From Thermoanaerobacteraceae bacterium (GTDB lineage Bacteria > Bacillota > Desulfotomaculia > Desulfotomaculales > Ammonificaceae): DNA of 18,919 nt. Location: assembly GCA_030016455.1 (NCBI GenBank), contig JASEJH010000005.1, forward strand, positions 1 to 18,919, given 5' to 3'. Below are positions 1 to 6,865 of the stretch, in pieces. The stretch's first letter is position 1. Every line of letters begins with the position of its first letter. A program made the translations under genes and the position numbers. The notes under the pieces are model-generated. The model was not told the origin of the DNA. It saw only the letters and a list, made by a program, of their open reading frames with translations, and did no database searches.

Positions 1-1
1 C

Positions 2-490
2 ACCCCCGAGCAGCGCGCCTATCTGGCCGAGCGCATTTCCTATATTCGCAGCCACAAGCCGCTTATACTGGCCGATTTCTGGAATGACGGGACCCTCACG
101 GAAGGGTGCATCGCCGGTGGAAGGCGCTACTTCCACGTAAATGCCACCGGAGAGGTAGAACCGTGCGCCTTTGTCCACTTTGCGGTGGACAACATCAACG
201 ATAAGAGTTTGCTGGAAGTGCTACGCTCCCCCTTCTTCGCCGCTTTTCAGAAGCGCCAGCCGTTTCATCCGAACCACCTCCGCCCGTGCCCGATTATCGA
301 CAACCCGGAAGCGTTACGGGAGATCGTCCACGAATGCGGTGCGAGGCCTACCCACGCCGGGGCCGAGGCCGTCCTGGAGGGTACCACGGCAGCCTACCTG
401 GACCGCCGGGCGGTGGAATGGGGCGCCATCGCTGACGGTCTCTGGGAAGCCCGCACGGTCTGCCAAAAAACCGGCGCTGCGGGAGCCTAA
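2..490 (+). CDS. Radical SAM protein, C-terminal fragment (5' end outside window)
   Basis: An open frame runs in from the left edge and stops with TAA at 488-490; 162 residues are visible. It lacks the CxxxCxxC radical SAM motif, which would lie upstream. What is visible resembles the C-terminal part of COG0535-type radical SAM proteins: a Cys (fragment residue 36) followed by IAGGRRYFHVNATGEVEPC (Cys55), then a Cys in RPCP (96) and one in HEC (112). The pattern of a Cys-rich tail with a glycine turn and 'EPC' suggests an auxiliary iron-sulfur (SPASM-like) region. I recognise the family but not the substrate. It is followed by a hairpin with a T-run, so it is probably the last gene of its transcript. 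An ATG-started frame at 185 lies inside this frame and is not a separate gene. Confidence 0.75.
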   Translation, partial: TPEQRAYLAERISYIRSHKPLILADFWNDGTLTEGCIAGGRRYFHVNATGEVEPCAFVHFAVDNINDKSLLEVLRSPFFAAFQKRQPFHPNHLRPCPIIDNPEALREIVHECGARPTHAGAEAVLEGTTAAYLDRRAVEWGAIADGLWEARTVCQKTGAAGA

Positions 491-519
491 AGGTGGTTTT
501 GCGGGCAAGACTTCCACTC

Positions 520-562
520 AAGGAGTGGCCTGCCGGTCAGGACAGGCGCTCCTTTGTTTTTT
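520..562 (+). terminator. Rho-independent terminator after the radical SAM gene
   Basis: AAGGAGTGGCCTG (520-532) can pair with CAGGCGCTCCTT (543-554), leaving one bulged or mismatched position, and is followed at once by TTTGTTTTTT (553-562). It sits 30 bases after the stop codon of the upstream gene. It separates that gene from the duplicated plsX, for which I see no good promoter. Confidence 0.65.
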
Positions 563-711
563 GGATGCCGGCCGCCGGGAAGCGACTGTGGTGCTTACGA
601 CGACTGAGAGCGCAAGACGGAGAAATGGTTGAACGGCATCCCCGGCCGGGGGTTTGAAGGCAGGGATCTCCGGCGTAAGGCCAGGTGTTGCGTCAGTGGG
701 GAGGAACTGCT

Positions 712-1725
712 TTGCAAATCGTGGTTGATGCAATGGGCGGTGATTATGCTCCGGCGGAGGTGATCGCGGGAGCCAGACTCGCGGCCGCCGAATACGGCGT
801 TCGGATATTACTGGTGGGGGACGAGGCCCGGATCCGGGAAGAATTGAAGCGCAAGGTTGACGATGCGGTAACCGTGGTTCCCGCCAGCGAAGTAATCGGG
901 ATGGAAGAACAGCCGGTTCAGGCCGTCCGCCGGAAGAAGGATTCTTCCATCGTCCGCGCGGTGCAACTGGTCAAGGAAGGGCGGGCCGAGGCAATGGTCT
1001 CCGCCGGTAATACCGGGGCGGTGATGGCCGCGGCCCTTTTTGGGCTGGGGCGGATCGAGGGTGTTGACCGGCCTGCGCTGATGGCCCTGATGCCGAACCT
1101 CCAGGGGTATACCGTGTTGCTCGATGTCGGGGCGAATGTGGACATACGTCCGGAACACCTGGTCCAGTTCGCGATCATGGGTGCGGCCTATGCCTCGACC
1201 GTCCTGAAAATTAAAGCCCCGCGGGTGGGGATTCTGAGCATCGGCGAGGAGGAAACCAAAGGCAACGAACTGACGCTGAACGCTTTGCCGCTGCTGAAAA
1301 AGGAGCCGCTGAACTTCATCGGCAACGTCGAGGGGCGGGACGTCTTTAACGGGTGCGCGGATGTGGTGGTGTGCGACGGTTTTGTGGGTAACGTCTTACT
1401 GAAGGCCGGCGAAGGGCTGGCGCAGGCTCTTGAGGTAATGGTACGTCAAGAGGCGGTGCGGAGTTTCCCGGCCAAGGTGGCGCTGGGCACGGGACTGTTT
1501 TTCTTGAAGGAACTCCGGCGGCGCCTGGACTATGCGGAATACGGCGGAGCTCCCCTTTTAGGCGTGAACGGCGTGGTCATTGTGGCGCACGGTAGTTCGA
1601 AGGCGCGGGCGATTAAAAACGCCGTCCGGGTGGCTATCGATTCGGTGCAGAACGGGTTGGTGCGGACCATTGCCGCGAGCATCGCCAGGCGGAACGCAAG
1701 GGGAGCAGAGACGAGCAATGGCTGA
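712..1725 (+). CDS. plsX: Phosphate acyltransferase PlsX, first copy
   Basis: PlsX converts acyl-ACP to acyl-phosphate for the PlsY acyltransferase, the first step of phosphatidic acid synthesis in most bacteria; it is a peripheral membrane protein. The start is taken as TTG 712, preceded by GGGAGGA (699-705), giving 337 residues beginning MQIVVDAMGGDYAP, which is the family N-terminus. GTG at 685 in the same frame is less likely. Family blocks are intact: VSAGNTGAVMA, RPALMALMP, LLDVGANVD, GEEETKGNEL, NFIGNVEGRD, DGFVGNVLLK and YGGAPLLGVNG. It is about 82% identical by eye to the second copy at 4850-5863. There are no stops or frameshifts, so it may still be functional although the genes behind it are broken. 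Its promoter is unclear; a terminator lies upstream. Confidence 0.93.
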   Translation: MQIVVDAMGGDYAPAEVIAGARLAAAEYGVRILLVGDEARIREELKRKVDDAVTVVPASEVIGMEEQPVQAVRRKKDSSIVRAVQLVKEGRAEAMVSAGNTGAVMAAALFGLGRIEGVDRPALMALMPNLQGYTVLLDVGANVDIRPEHLVQFAIMGAAYASTVLKIKAPRVGILSIGEEETKGNELTLNALPLLKKEPLNFIGNVEGRDVFNGCADVVVCDGFVGNVLLKAGEGLAQALEVMVRQEAVRSFPAKVALGTGLFFLKELRRRLDYAEYGGAPLLGVNGVVIVAHGSSKARAIKNAVRVAIDSVQNGLVRTIAASIARRNARGAETSNG

Positions 1726-2045
1726 GGAGCGTTTGGTGGCGGGGATAACGGGCCTTGGGATTTACGTTCCGGAACGGGTGTTGACAAATTCTGAACTGGA
1801 GCGGCTGCTTCGTCCCGCATCAGGCGAATACCCGGATCATCGAGGCTTTGGCCAAAAGACTTTGTCTTCCATCGGAAAAGGTAGTTATCAATGTTGACCG
1901 TTACGGTAATACTGCCGCGGCCTCTATTCCGATTGCCCTGTATGAAGCCGTTTCCGAAGGAAAGATCAAGCCCGGCAAAAGCCTGGTGCTGATGGTGGCT
2001 TTTGGGGCTGGTTTGACCTGGGGTGCGCTGGCGTTGCGGTACTAA
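1718..2045 (+). pseudogene. fabH: fabH pseudogene (internal deletion plus frameshift)
   Basis: ATG 1718 overlaps the end of plsX by 8 bases, exactly as in the intact copy. The first ~30 codons match FabH ([28 protein letters not shown]). At about 1802 the sequence jumps to what should be residue ~252: in the +1 frame it reads [19 protein letters not shown] and continues through [13 protein letters not shown] and [13 protein letters not shown] to TAA 2045. About 668 bases (counterparts of 5943-6610) are gone, including the catalytic Cys117 region. The original frame runs on meaninglessly to a stop at 1897. The His and Asn of the active site survive in the second frame, but without the Cys and with the shift it cannot encode ketoacyl-ACP synthase III. 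Confidence 0.92.
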
Positions 2046-2059
2046 AAGGGGGACGCTTG

Positions 2060-2170
2060 GTGAAATTAGCTCTTGTCTTTCCGAGCCAGGGATCGCGATA
2101 TGCGGGGATGGGGCGGCAGTTTTACGAGGAATACCCCGAAGCAAGAGCGGTTTTTACTGCTGCGGATGCC
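2060..2170 (+). pseudogene. fabD: fabD remnant (first ~37 codons only)
   Basis: GTG 2060, 14 bases after the fabH remnant and behind AAAAGGGGG, starts a peptide matching the N-terminus of malonyl-CoA:ACP transacylase: VKLALVFPSQGSRYAGMG, then EEYPEARAVFTAADA. Similarity to the intact gene (6866-6976) ends after the ADA codons at 2170. The frame stays open to 2467 but the rest does not resemble FabD and overlaps the minus-strand phasin gene. The oxyanion-loop motif GQGSQ is changed to SQGSR, and the GHSLGE serine region is absent. Confidence 0.85.
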
Positions 2171-2220
2171 CGAAGAAGCCACCGTATAAAACTTCAGAAC
2201 GACCGGGAACGGAGGATGGA

Positions 2221-2286
2221 AAAAGTAAAAGGTAACCTCCGCCCGCACCGACACTTTTCCAGCGGGAGTGCTCCCGGTGCGGGCGT
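2221..2286 (-). terminator. Strong hairpin downstream of the minus-strand phasin gene
   Basis: CGCCCGCACCG (2241-2251) and CGGTGCGGGCG (2276-2286) are perfect 11-base inverted repeats enclosing a smaller GGGAG-TG-CTCCC hairpin (about 2265-2276). Read on the minus strand, the stem lies about 26 bases after the phasin stop and is followed by GAGGTTACCTTTTACTTTTT, a broken U-tract. It could also act as a boundary between the fabD remnant and this gene. The U-tract starts several bases from the stem, so efficiency is uncertain. Confidence 0.5.
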
Positions 2287-2311
2287 CAACCTGGAGGGGA
2301 AGACGACCGGG

Positions 2312-2608
2312 TTATTTTTGGGAGAGCTGTTCTTCCAGGTGCGCAATCCGTTCCTTCAGCTCCTCGATTTCCTCCCTGGTAGCCAGAGACAAATCCTCTT
2401 TCAGGTTGATTTTCCGGCACAGGCTGCACAGGAGATCGGCCTTTTTCTGCTCTCCCTTAGCGGATAGCTCTCGGAAGAGATTACGCAGTTCTTCGCGCTT
2501 CGTTTCTCCTTTTTCCGCGAGTTCGTGGACCATCTTTCCGGCTCTTTCTGTAATTACCGCCAGTGCGCCGATACCCGCCAGCGTTAACCTTTCGGCGGTT
2601 TCAAACAC
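2312..2608 (-). CDS. Phasin-family / COG3937-like small helical protein
   Basis: 98 residues from GTG 2608, preceded on the minus strand by AAAGGGGGT. A short apolar helix at residues ~8-20 (LTLAGIGALAVIT) is followed by an almost entirely charged helical tail with coiled-coil character, ending in EEIEELKERIAHLEEQLSQK. This layout, with the N-terminal MFETAERLTLAG and the late 'REEIEELKERI' motif, is that of the small Firmicute proteins annotated as phasin or polyhydroxyalkanoate-synthesis regulators. The name rests on similarity only: no PHA synthase or depolymerase gene is in the window, and these proteins may be general coiled-coil or granule-surface factors. Two cysteines (CSLC, mid-protein) are unusual for such a helical protein. 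It is flanked by a terminator hairpin and a possible extended -10 promoter. Confidence 0.7.
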   Translation of the reverse strand: MFETAERLTLAGIGALAVITERAGKMVHELAEKGETKREELRNLFRELSAKGEQKKADLLCSLCRKINLKEDLSLATREEIEELKERIAHLEEQLSQK

Positions 2609-2664
2609 CGCTTTTACCCCCTTTCGCTATAGTAAGACCGGCTAAAAGGTAATTTTACATAACA

Positions 2665-2673
2665 AGTATAACA
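2665..2673 (-). promoter_or_regulatory. Possible extended -10 promoter for the phasin-like gene
   Basis: On the minus strand the sequence reads TGT-TATACT, matching the extended -10 form TGnTATAAT with one change, about 57 bases before the GTG start. I see no good -35 hexamer at 16-18 bases, which extended -10 promoters can do without. It lies in the AT-rich gap between this gene and ylbJ. Confidence 0.3.
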
Positions 2674-2737
2674 CGCGTCTTCTATCGCAAGCCATAGCTT
2701 TGAGCTTCTTTTCGGGGTGAATTTTTTGGGGAAAGCA

Positions 2738-3928
2738 TCAGTGATACCGTTGCCGGTAGCCTTTCCGGTGAAAAGAGAGCCCTACAACGAGTGCCAGCGC
2801 CGCCAGCGACAGGTTGGCCGCCACGCAGAGGGCGGTGGCGCCGGCAACGGTAGCGGCGAAAGATGGCACAGCGGCGGGTACGGCCGCCGCGGCCTGGTAG
2901 AAGCGCGGGGCGAAGAGCGGAAAGAGGATGTAGGTGAGGGTGCAGGCGAAGAGCGCCTGCATCAGCCGTCCCAGGAGAAAGAACGTACCCGGGACTTTTG
3001 CCGCCGCCAGGAAGCTGAGGGCCTGCATGACGACGGAGAGGCCGTTCCAGGAGAGGATGATCTGGGTGACGAGGATCTTTTCGAAGAGCGGCGCGTTCGC
3101 GGCGGCGGCGGTCTTGGCCCCCAGGGTGACCTCGAAGAACCCGGCGCCGAGTGCGGGCCATAGTGCGGGAGGAAGCCCCATTTTCTCTAACAGGCCGCCG
3201 GTGAGACGGAGGATAGCTCGCAGGAAGGGGACTTCGTGGAACAACTGGAACAGCACCGCGAAAAGGCAGATAAACCCCCCGATGGTGAAAAGATTGTTTA
3301 CCGCGGTCCGCACGGCTTCGCCCGCAAGCTGGCCGATGTTCCGGGGGTCGCTTCGCTGCACCCGGCTGAGGGCCTCGACGGCCTGCCGCCAGGGGTTGTG
3401 GCCCGATTGCGCGCTCGGACGTGTAAAGAGGGCAAGGATGATTCCGGTGAGGACGTTGCTCAGGTAGTGGATGCCGGCGAGGAACGGCCCTAAACCCGGG
3501 TTCTGGTACATGCCCACCGCGACGGCGACGAGGACGAAAAGAGGGCCAGCGTTATTGGTGAAAGCGGCCAGGCGGGCTGCCTCCGGGGCGGACAGGAGAT
3601 TCTGGGACTTGAGGCGGGCGGCCACAGCGGCACCCATCGGGTAGCCGGAAGTATAGCCGGCGGCGAGGGCGAAAGCCGCGGTTCCCGGAAGGCGAAAGAT
3701 TTTTTGGGTGAGGGGCTCGAGCAGCGCTCCCAGGAACTGAATCACCCCGAGGGCCAGCAGAAGCTCGGTCGCAATGAAGAACGGTAGGAGCGAGGGAAAA
3801 ACGATCTGCCACCAGATCCCGAGCCCGCCGGTGGCACCGCGGTATATCGCTGCGGGATAGGTAATCATCAGGACGAAAAAGGCGGCGACACCAAAGGCCA
3901 GAAACGTTTTCCGGGGGTGCGGGCGCAC
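2738..3928 (-). CDS. ylbJ: Sporulation integral membrane protein YlbJ (SpoVV)
   Basis: 396 residues from GTG 3928 with GAGGTGAG (3932-3940) just upstream. The protein is strongly hydrophobic with roughly eight or more membrane segments, starting at residues ~9-26 (FLAFGVAAFFVLMITYPA). Diagnostic family blocks include IVFPSLLPFFIATELL (~42-57), AAGYTSGYPMGA (89-100), RLAAFTNNAGPLF (119-131) and the later FFEVTLGAK. In Bacillus subtilis YlbJ/SpoVV is needed to move dipicolinic acid from the mother cell into the forespore, and it belongs to the nucleoside-recognition (Gate) family of transporters. Its presence implies endospore formation. It is divergent from the yceD operon, sharing a 113-base intergenic region. 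YlbJ is commonly found beside this ribosomal/fatty-acid block in Clostridia. Confidence 0.92.
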   Translation of the reverse strand: MRPHPRKTFLAFGVAAFFVLMITYPAAIYRGATGGLGIWWQIVFPSLLPFFIATELLLALGVIQFLGALLEPLTQKIFRLPGTAAFALAAGYTSGYPMGAAVAARLKSQNLLSAPEAARLAAFTNNAGPLFVLVAVAVGMYQNPGLGPFLAGIHYLSNVLTGIILALFTRPSAQSGHNPWRQAVEALSRVQRSDPRNIGQLAGEAVRTAVNNLFTIGGFICLFAVLFQLFHEVPFLRAILRLTGGLLEKMGLPPALWPALGAGFFEVTLGAKTAAAANAPLFEKILVTQIILSWNGLSVVMQALSFLAAAKVPGTFFLLGRLMQALFACTLTYILFPLFAPRFYQAAAAVPAAVPSFAATVAGATALCVAANLSLAALALVVGLSFHRKGYRQRYH

Positions 3929-3989
3929 GGTCTCACCTCGCTATTTTTTATGAGGGAGGACGGGTTCTGATACCTTCGACTCCTTTTAC

Positions 3990-4018
3990 TTGACACTCCG
4001 GAGAGGGGCGATTATAAT
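3990..4018 (+). promoter_or_regulatory. Consensus sigma-A promoter for the yceD-rpmF-fab operon
   Basis: TTGACA (3990-3995), exactly 17 bases of spacer, then TATAAT (4013-4018): both hexamers match the consensus perfectly. Transcription would start around 4025, leaving a leader of under 20 bases before the TTG start at 4042. It is the only strong vegetative promoter I see upstream of the lipid-synthesis genes. No FapR-like operator was recognised around it. Confidence 0.9.
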
Positions 4019-4041
4019 CAGGACTTGATTGGGGTGGGGAT

Positions 4042-4587
4042 TTGTTTACCATAAGTGTTGCAAGATTGAAAAAGGCGCCGGCAGAACAGCGCCGGCATCA
4101 CCTCGCCGCCAAGATTGCGTCGCTTCCCGGAGCGGACGGGGAACCGATACCCGTGGTTTCACCGGTCGAGCTTGTGCTGACCGTTACCAACGCCGGTGAC
4201 TTTCTCTGGGCGGTGGGGGAGGTGAAGGCCGCCGCACGGTTTGCCTGCAGCCGGTGCCTGCAGGAGTTCACCCAGAATCTTCAGGGGCGGTTCGAGGAAA
4301 AGTACCGGTTGCGCGGCGAAGTGGTTGTGGAGGAAGGCGAAGAGATTCCTGTGGCCGCAGACGAGCTTAACTTTACCGACCACGTAATCGAGAGCCTGAT
4401 TCTCTCCCTGCCGATGAAACCGCTTTGTGCGGAAGATTGTTTGGGTTTGTGTCCCAACTGCGGCCGGGACCTGAACGTCGAAAAGTGTACCTGCCCCGAG
4501 GAGAGCGGGGATCCGCGGTTTCGGGTTTTGGCCGGGTTTTTTGAGCAACCAAAGGGAGGTGGCAGTGGTGGGAGTACCAAAACGTAG
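4042..4587 (+). CDS. yceD: YceD/DUF177 family protein, partner of rpmF
   Basis: 181 residues from TTG 4042, behind GGGGTGGGGA. The DUF177 pattern is present: CSRCLQEF (Cys69, Cys72) in the middle of a beta-rich first half, then PLCAEDCLGLCPNCGRDLN (Cys129, 133, 137, 140) and a final CTC (149, 151), which suggests metal binding. The family is nearly always encoded just before the L32 gene and has been connected with 23S rRNA accumulation in plants and Escherichia coli; its biochemical role is not established. It is first in the operon behind the consensus promoter. Its 3' end overlaps the start of rpmF by 20 bases, so the two are probably translationally coupled. Confidence 0.88.
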   Translation: MFTISVARLKKAPAEQRRHHLAAKIASLPGADGEPIPVVSPVELVLTVTNAGDFLWAVGEVKAAARFACSRCLQEFTQNLQGRFEEKYRLRGEVVVEEGEEIPVAADELNFTDHVIESLILSLPMKPLCAEDCLGLCPNCGRDLNVEKCTCPEESGDPRFRVLAGFFEQPKGGGSGGSTKT

Positions 4588-4753
4588 GGTATCCAAGCAA
4601 CGGAAGCACCTGCGCCGCGCCCAGCTGAAAATCGAGGCGCCGGGCCTGGTGGCCTGCCCGCATTGCAAGACGTTGAAAAAACCCCATAGCGTTTGCCCGA
4701 ATTGCGGTCAGTATAAAGGGCGTAAGGTTCTGGCAAAGGAGGAGGCAAAGTAA
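4568..4753 (+). CDS. rpmF: 50S ribosomal protein L32 (zinc form)
   Basis: 61 residues from GTG 4568, chosen because GGAGGT (4555-4560) is 7 bases upstream and the protein then begins MGVPKRRVSKQRK, the canonical L32 start. GTG 4565 and an upstream in-frame start at 4541 are less likely. Two CxxC pairs, CPHC (30, 33) and CPNC (43, 46), make this the zinc-ribbon version of L32, a large-subunit protein near the peptidyl-transferase/exit-tunnel region. Zinc-independent paralogues lacking these cysteines are induced under zinc starvation in other bacteria; this is not one. It overlaps yceD by 20 bases and is followed by a hairpin with a T-run before plsX. Confidence 0.95.
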   Translation: MGVPKRRVSKQRKHLRRAQLKIEAPGLVACPHCKTLKKPHSVCPNCGQYKGRKVLAKEEAK

Positions 4754-4763
4754 GGGATGCTTT

Positions 4764-4803
4764 GCTCCGGATTTTGGTCTTTTGCCGGAGCCTTATTTTT
4801 TGG
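4764..4803 (+). terminator. Terminator or attenuator between rpmF and plsX
   Basis: GCTCCGG (4764-4770) pairs perfectly with CCGGAGC (4785-4791) across a 14-base loop, followed by CTTATTTTTTGG. It begins 10 bases after the rpmF stop. Because plsX-fabH-fabD lies only 46 bases further on with no obvious new promoter, it probably terminates part of the transcripts and lets the rest read through. Confidence 0.7.
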
Positions 4804-4849
4804 TTAATCCGGCGTGTTTGCCGGGGTGCCTCAATTGGGAGGGTCTGCT

Positions 4850-5863
4850 TTGCGAATCGCGGTGGATGCGATGGGCGGTGATTATGCTCCGGCAGAGATT
4901 ATAGCGGGGGCAGGGCTCGCGGTTGCGGAGTACGGGATCCACGTTTTGCTGGTTGGGGACGAGGCACGGATCAAAGCGGAATTGAGGGGCAGGGCCGGGG
5001 AAAAAATAACGGTTGTTCCGGCCAGCGAGGTTATCGGCATGGAGGAACAGCCGGTTCAGGCCGTCCGGCGGAAAAAGGATTCTTCTCTCGTCCGGGCGGT
5101 GCAACTGGTCAGGGAAGGCCGGGCGGCGGCGATGGTTTCGGCCGGCAATACCGGCGCGGTAATGGCGGCGGCGATCCTGGCGCTCGGGCGAATCCAGGGC
5201 GTTGACCGCCCCGCTTTAATGGCCTTGATGCCGAATCCCCGGGGGGTTACCGTGCTGCTCGACTGCGGCGCCAACGTGGACGTCCGGCCGGAGCACCTGG
5301 TCCAGTTCGCGATTATGGGATCGGCTTATGCTTCAAGCGTGCTGAAGATTACGGCTCCCCGGGTGGGGATTTTGAGTATCGGCGAGGAAGAGACCAAGGG
5401 GAACGAGCTCACCCAGAGCGCCTTGCCCTTGCTGAAAAAGGAGCCGTTGAACTTCATCGGCAACGTCGAGGGGCGGGACGTTTTTAACGGCCGGGCCGAC
5501 GTGGTGGTGTGCGACGGCTTCGTCGGCAACATCCTGTTGAAAGCCGGGGAAGGACTTGCCCAGGCCCTGGAGGACATGATCCGCCAGGAGATATCGCGGA
5601 GTTTCCCGGCCAAGGTGGTGCTGGGTACAGGTTTTTTCTTTCTGAAAGGGGTCCGGCGGCGCCTGGATTACGCCGAGTATGGGGGAGCGCCGCTTTTGGG
5701 TGTCAACGGTGTAGTGGTCGCGGCCCACGGGAGTTCGAAGGCGCGCGCGATAAAGAACGCCGTCCGGGTCGCGGTCGAATCGGTGCGAAACGAGTTGGTG
5801 GAAACGATCCGGGCGGGAATTGCCGGGCGCAATCCGAAGGGAGTAGAAATAATTAATGGATGA
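4850..5863 (+). CDS. plsX: Phosphate acyltransferase PlsX, second (operonic) copy
   Basis: Makes acyl-phosphate from acyl-ACP for glycerol-3-phosphate acylation by PlsY. The start is TTG 4850 behind GGGAGGG (4837-4843), giving 337 residues beginning MRIAVDAMGGDYAP; GTG 4814 in frame is rejected because the family starts at the former. Conserved blocks: VSAGNTGAVMA, RPALMALMP, LLDCGANVD, GEEETKGNEL, NFIGNVEGRD, DGFVGNILLK, YGGAPLLGVNG. The last 8 bases overlap fabH, indicating coupled translation. This copy heads an intact fatty acid cluster, so it is the likely housekeeping gene. It shares about 82% of residues with the copy at 712-1725; the most divergent stretch is residues ~41-53 and the C-terminal 30 residues. 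Confidence 0.96.
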   Translation: MRIAVDAMGGDYAPAEIIAGAGLAVAEYGIHVLLVGDEARIKAELRGRAGEKITVVPASEVIGMEEQPVQAVRRKKDSSLVRAVQLVREGRAAAMVSAGNTGAVMAAAILALGRIQGVDRPALMALMPNPRGVTVLLDCGANVDVRPEHLVQFAIMGSAYASSVLKITAPRVGILSIGEEETKGNELTQSALPLLKKEPLNFIGNVEGRDVFNGRADVVVCDGFVGNILLKAGEGLAQALEDMIRQEISRSFPAKVVLGTGFFFLKGVRRRLDYAEYGGAPLLGVNGVVVAAHGSSKARAIKNAVRVAVESVRNELVETIRAGIAGRNPKGVEIING

Positions 5864-6851
5864 AGCCGGACTTGTGCCCGGGATCACCGGTTTGGGAATT
5901 CACGTCCCGGAGCGGGTGTTAACGAACTATGACCTCGAGCGGATGGTTGACACCAGTGACGCCTGGATCATGGAGCGGACCGGGATCAGGGAGAGGCGCC
6001 TGGCGGCTCCCGACGAGTGTACGTCCGACCTGGCCGTGAAGGCGGCCAGGAAGGCGCTCGACGCGGCGGGTTTACCTGCCGCCGCAGTGGAGCTAATCAT
6101 TGTAGCCACGGCTACGCCGGACATGCTTTTTCCGGCGACGGCCTGCCTTGTACAGGACCGCCTCGGCGCCAGGCAGGCCGCGGCTTTTGACCTGGAGGCC
6201 GGTTGCAGCGGCTTCATTTACGGTTTGGCGGTGGGGGCGCAGTTTATCCGCGCGGGCGCTTACAAAAACGTCCTGGTAATAGGGGCGGATACGCTTTCAA
6301 AGGTCACAAACTGGAAGGACCGGACGACCTGTGTTCTTTTCGGGGACGGTGCCGGGGCGGCGGTTTTGCAACCCGTAGAACCCCCCCGGGGAATGCTTTC
6401 GGTTTACTTGCGGGCGGACGGTTCCGGGGCCGACCTCTTGAAGCTACCGGCGGGGGGAAGCCGTCTTCCCGCATCGGCGGAAACCGTCCGGGGAGACCTG
6501 CATTATCTGGCGATGAACGGCAGGGAAATCTTCAAGTTCGCCGTGCGGGCGATGGGCGAGGCGGCGGTGGAGGCCTTGCGCCGGGCGGGCATCAGGCAGG
6601 AGGAGGTTGACTGTTTCATCCCGCACCAGGCAAATATCCGGATCATTGACGCCCTGGCCAAAAGACTTTCTCTCCCGCCGGATAAGGTGGTGGTCAACGT
6701 GGACCGGTACGGCAACACCTCTGCAGCCTCCATTCCCCTTGCGCTGTATGAAGCCGTTTCCGCAGGCAAGGTGAAGCCGGGGGAAAGCCTGGTGCTTGCG
6801 GTCGCCTTCGGGGCCGGTCTGACCTGGGGTGCGTTGGTGCTGCGGTACTGA
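5856..6851 (+). CDS. fabH: Beta-ketoacyl-ACP synthase III
   Basis: 331 residues from ATG 5856. FabH condenses acetyl-CoA (or branched acyl-CoA) with malonyl-ACP to start each fatty acid chain. The catalytic triad is visible: Cys117 in DLEAGCSGF, His257 in FIPHQANIR and Asn287 in DRYGNTSAAS. The N-terminal DTSDAWIMERTGIRERR block, which binds CoA in the family, and the C-terminal [13 protein letters not shown] are also typical. It overlaps plsX by 8 bases and is followed after 14 bases by fabD. Gram-positive FabH enzymes often prefer branched primers; the sequence alone does not settle that here. A truncated paralogue is at 1718-2045. Two copies of GGTTGAC inside this gene (5945-5951 and 6605-6611) bracket the part missing from that paralogue. 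Confidence 0.97.
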   Translation: MDEAGLVPGITGLGIHVPERVLTNYDLERMVDTSDAWIMERTGIRERRLAAPDECTSDLAVKAARKALDAAGLPAAAVELIIVATATPDMLFPATACLVQDRLGARQAAAFDLEAGCSGFIYGLAVGAQFIRAGAYKNVLVIGADTLSKVTNWKDRTTCVLFGDGAGAAVLQPVEPPRGMLSVYLRADGSGADLLKLPAGGSRLPASAETVRGDLHYLAMNGREIFKFAVRAMGEAAVEALRRAGIRQEEVDCFIPHQANIRIIDALAKRLSLPPDKVVVNVDRYGNTSAASIPLALYEAVSAGKVKPGESLVLAVAFGAGLTWGALVLRY

Positions 6852-6865
6852 AAGGGGGGGCGCCG

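Larger units (their letters stand above)
670..2170 (+). repeat. Degraded duplicate of the plsX-fabH-fabD segment
   Basis: This block is paralogous to 4809-6976 on the same strand. Similarity starts about 40 bases before the plsX start codon (both copies have CCGGCGT and then the GGGAGG-NN-CTGCTTTGC start region). It runs through plsX, continues with the same 8-base plsX/fabH overlap and the same short fabH-fabD spacer, and stops in the fabD codons for AADA. About 668 bases of fabH are missing compared with the downstream copy. The two plsX proteins differ at about 60 of 337 positions by eye, so this is not a recent or assembly-derived duplication. Confidence 0.9.

Noticed and set aside
171..632. 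153-residue plus-strand open frame overlapping the radical SAM fragment
   Set aside because: It runs in another frame across a recognisable protein and the terminator, and its Arg/Ser/Pro-rich composition is that of a shadow frame in GC-rich DNA.
3943..3952. CATAAAAAAT on the minus strand as a sporulation sigma -10 box for ylbJ
   Set aside because: Transcription would begin inside the ylbJ ribosome binding site (3932-3940), and no convincing -35 lies upstream.
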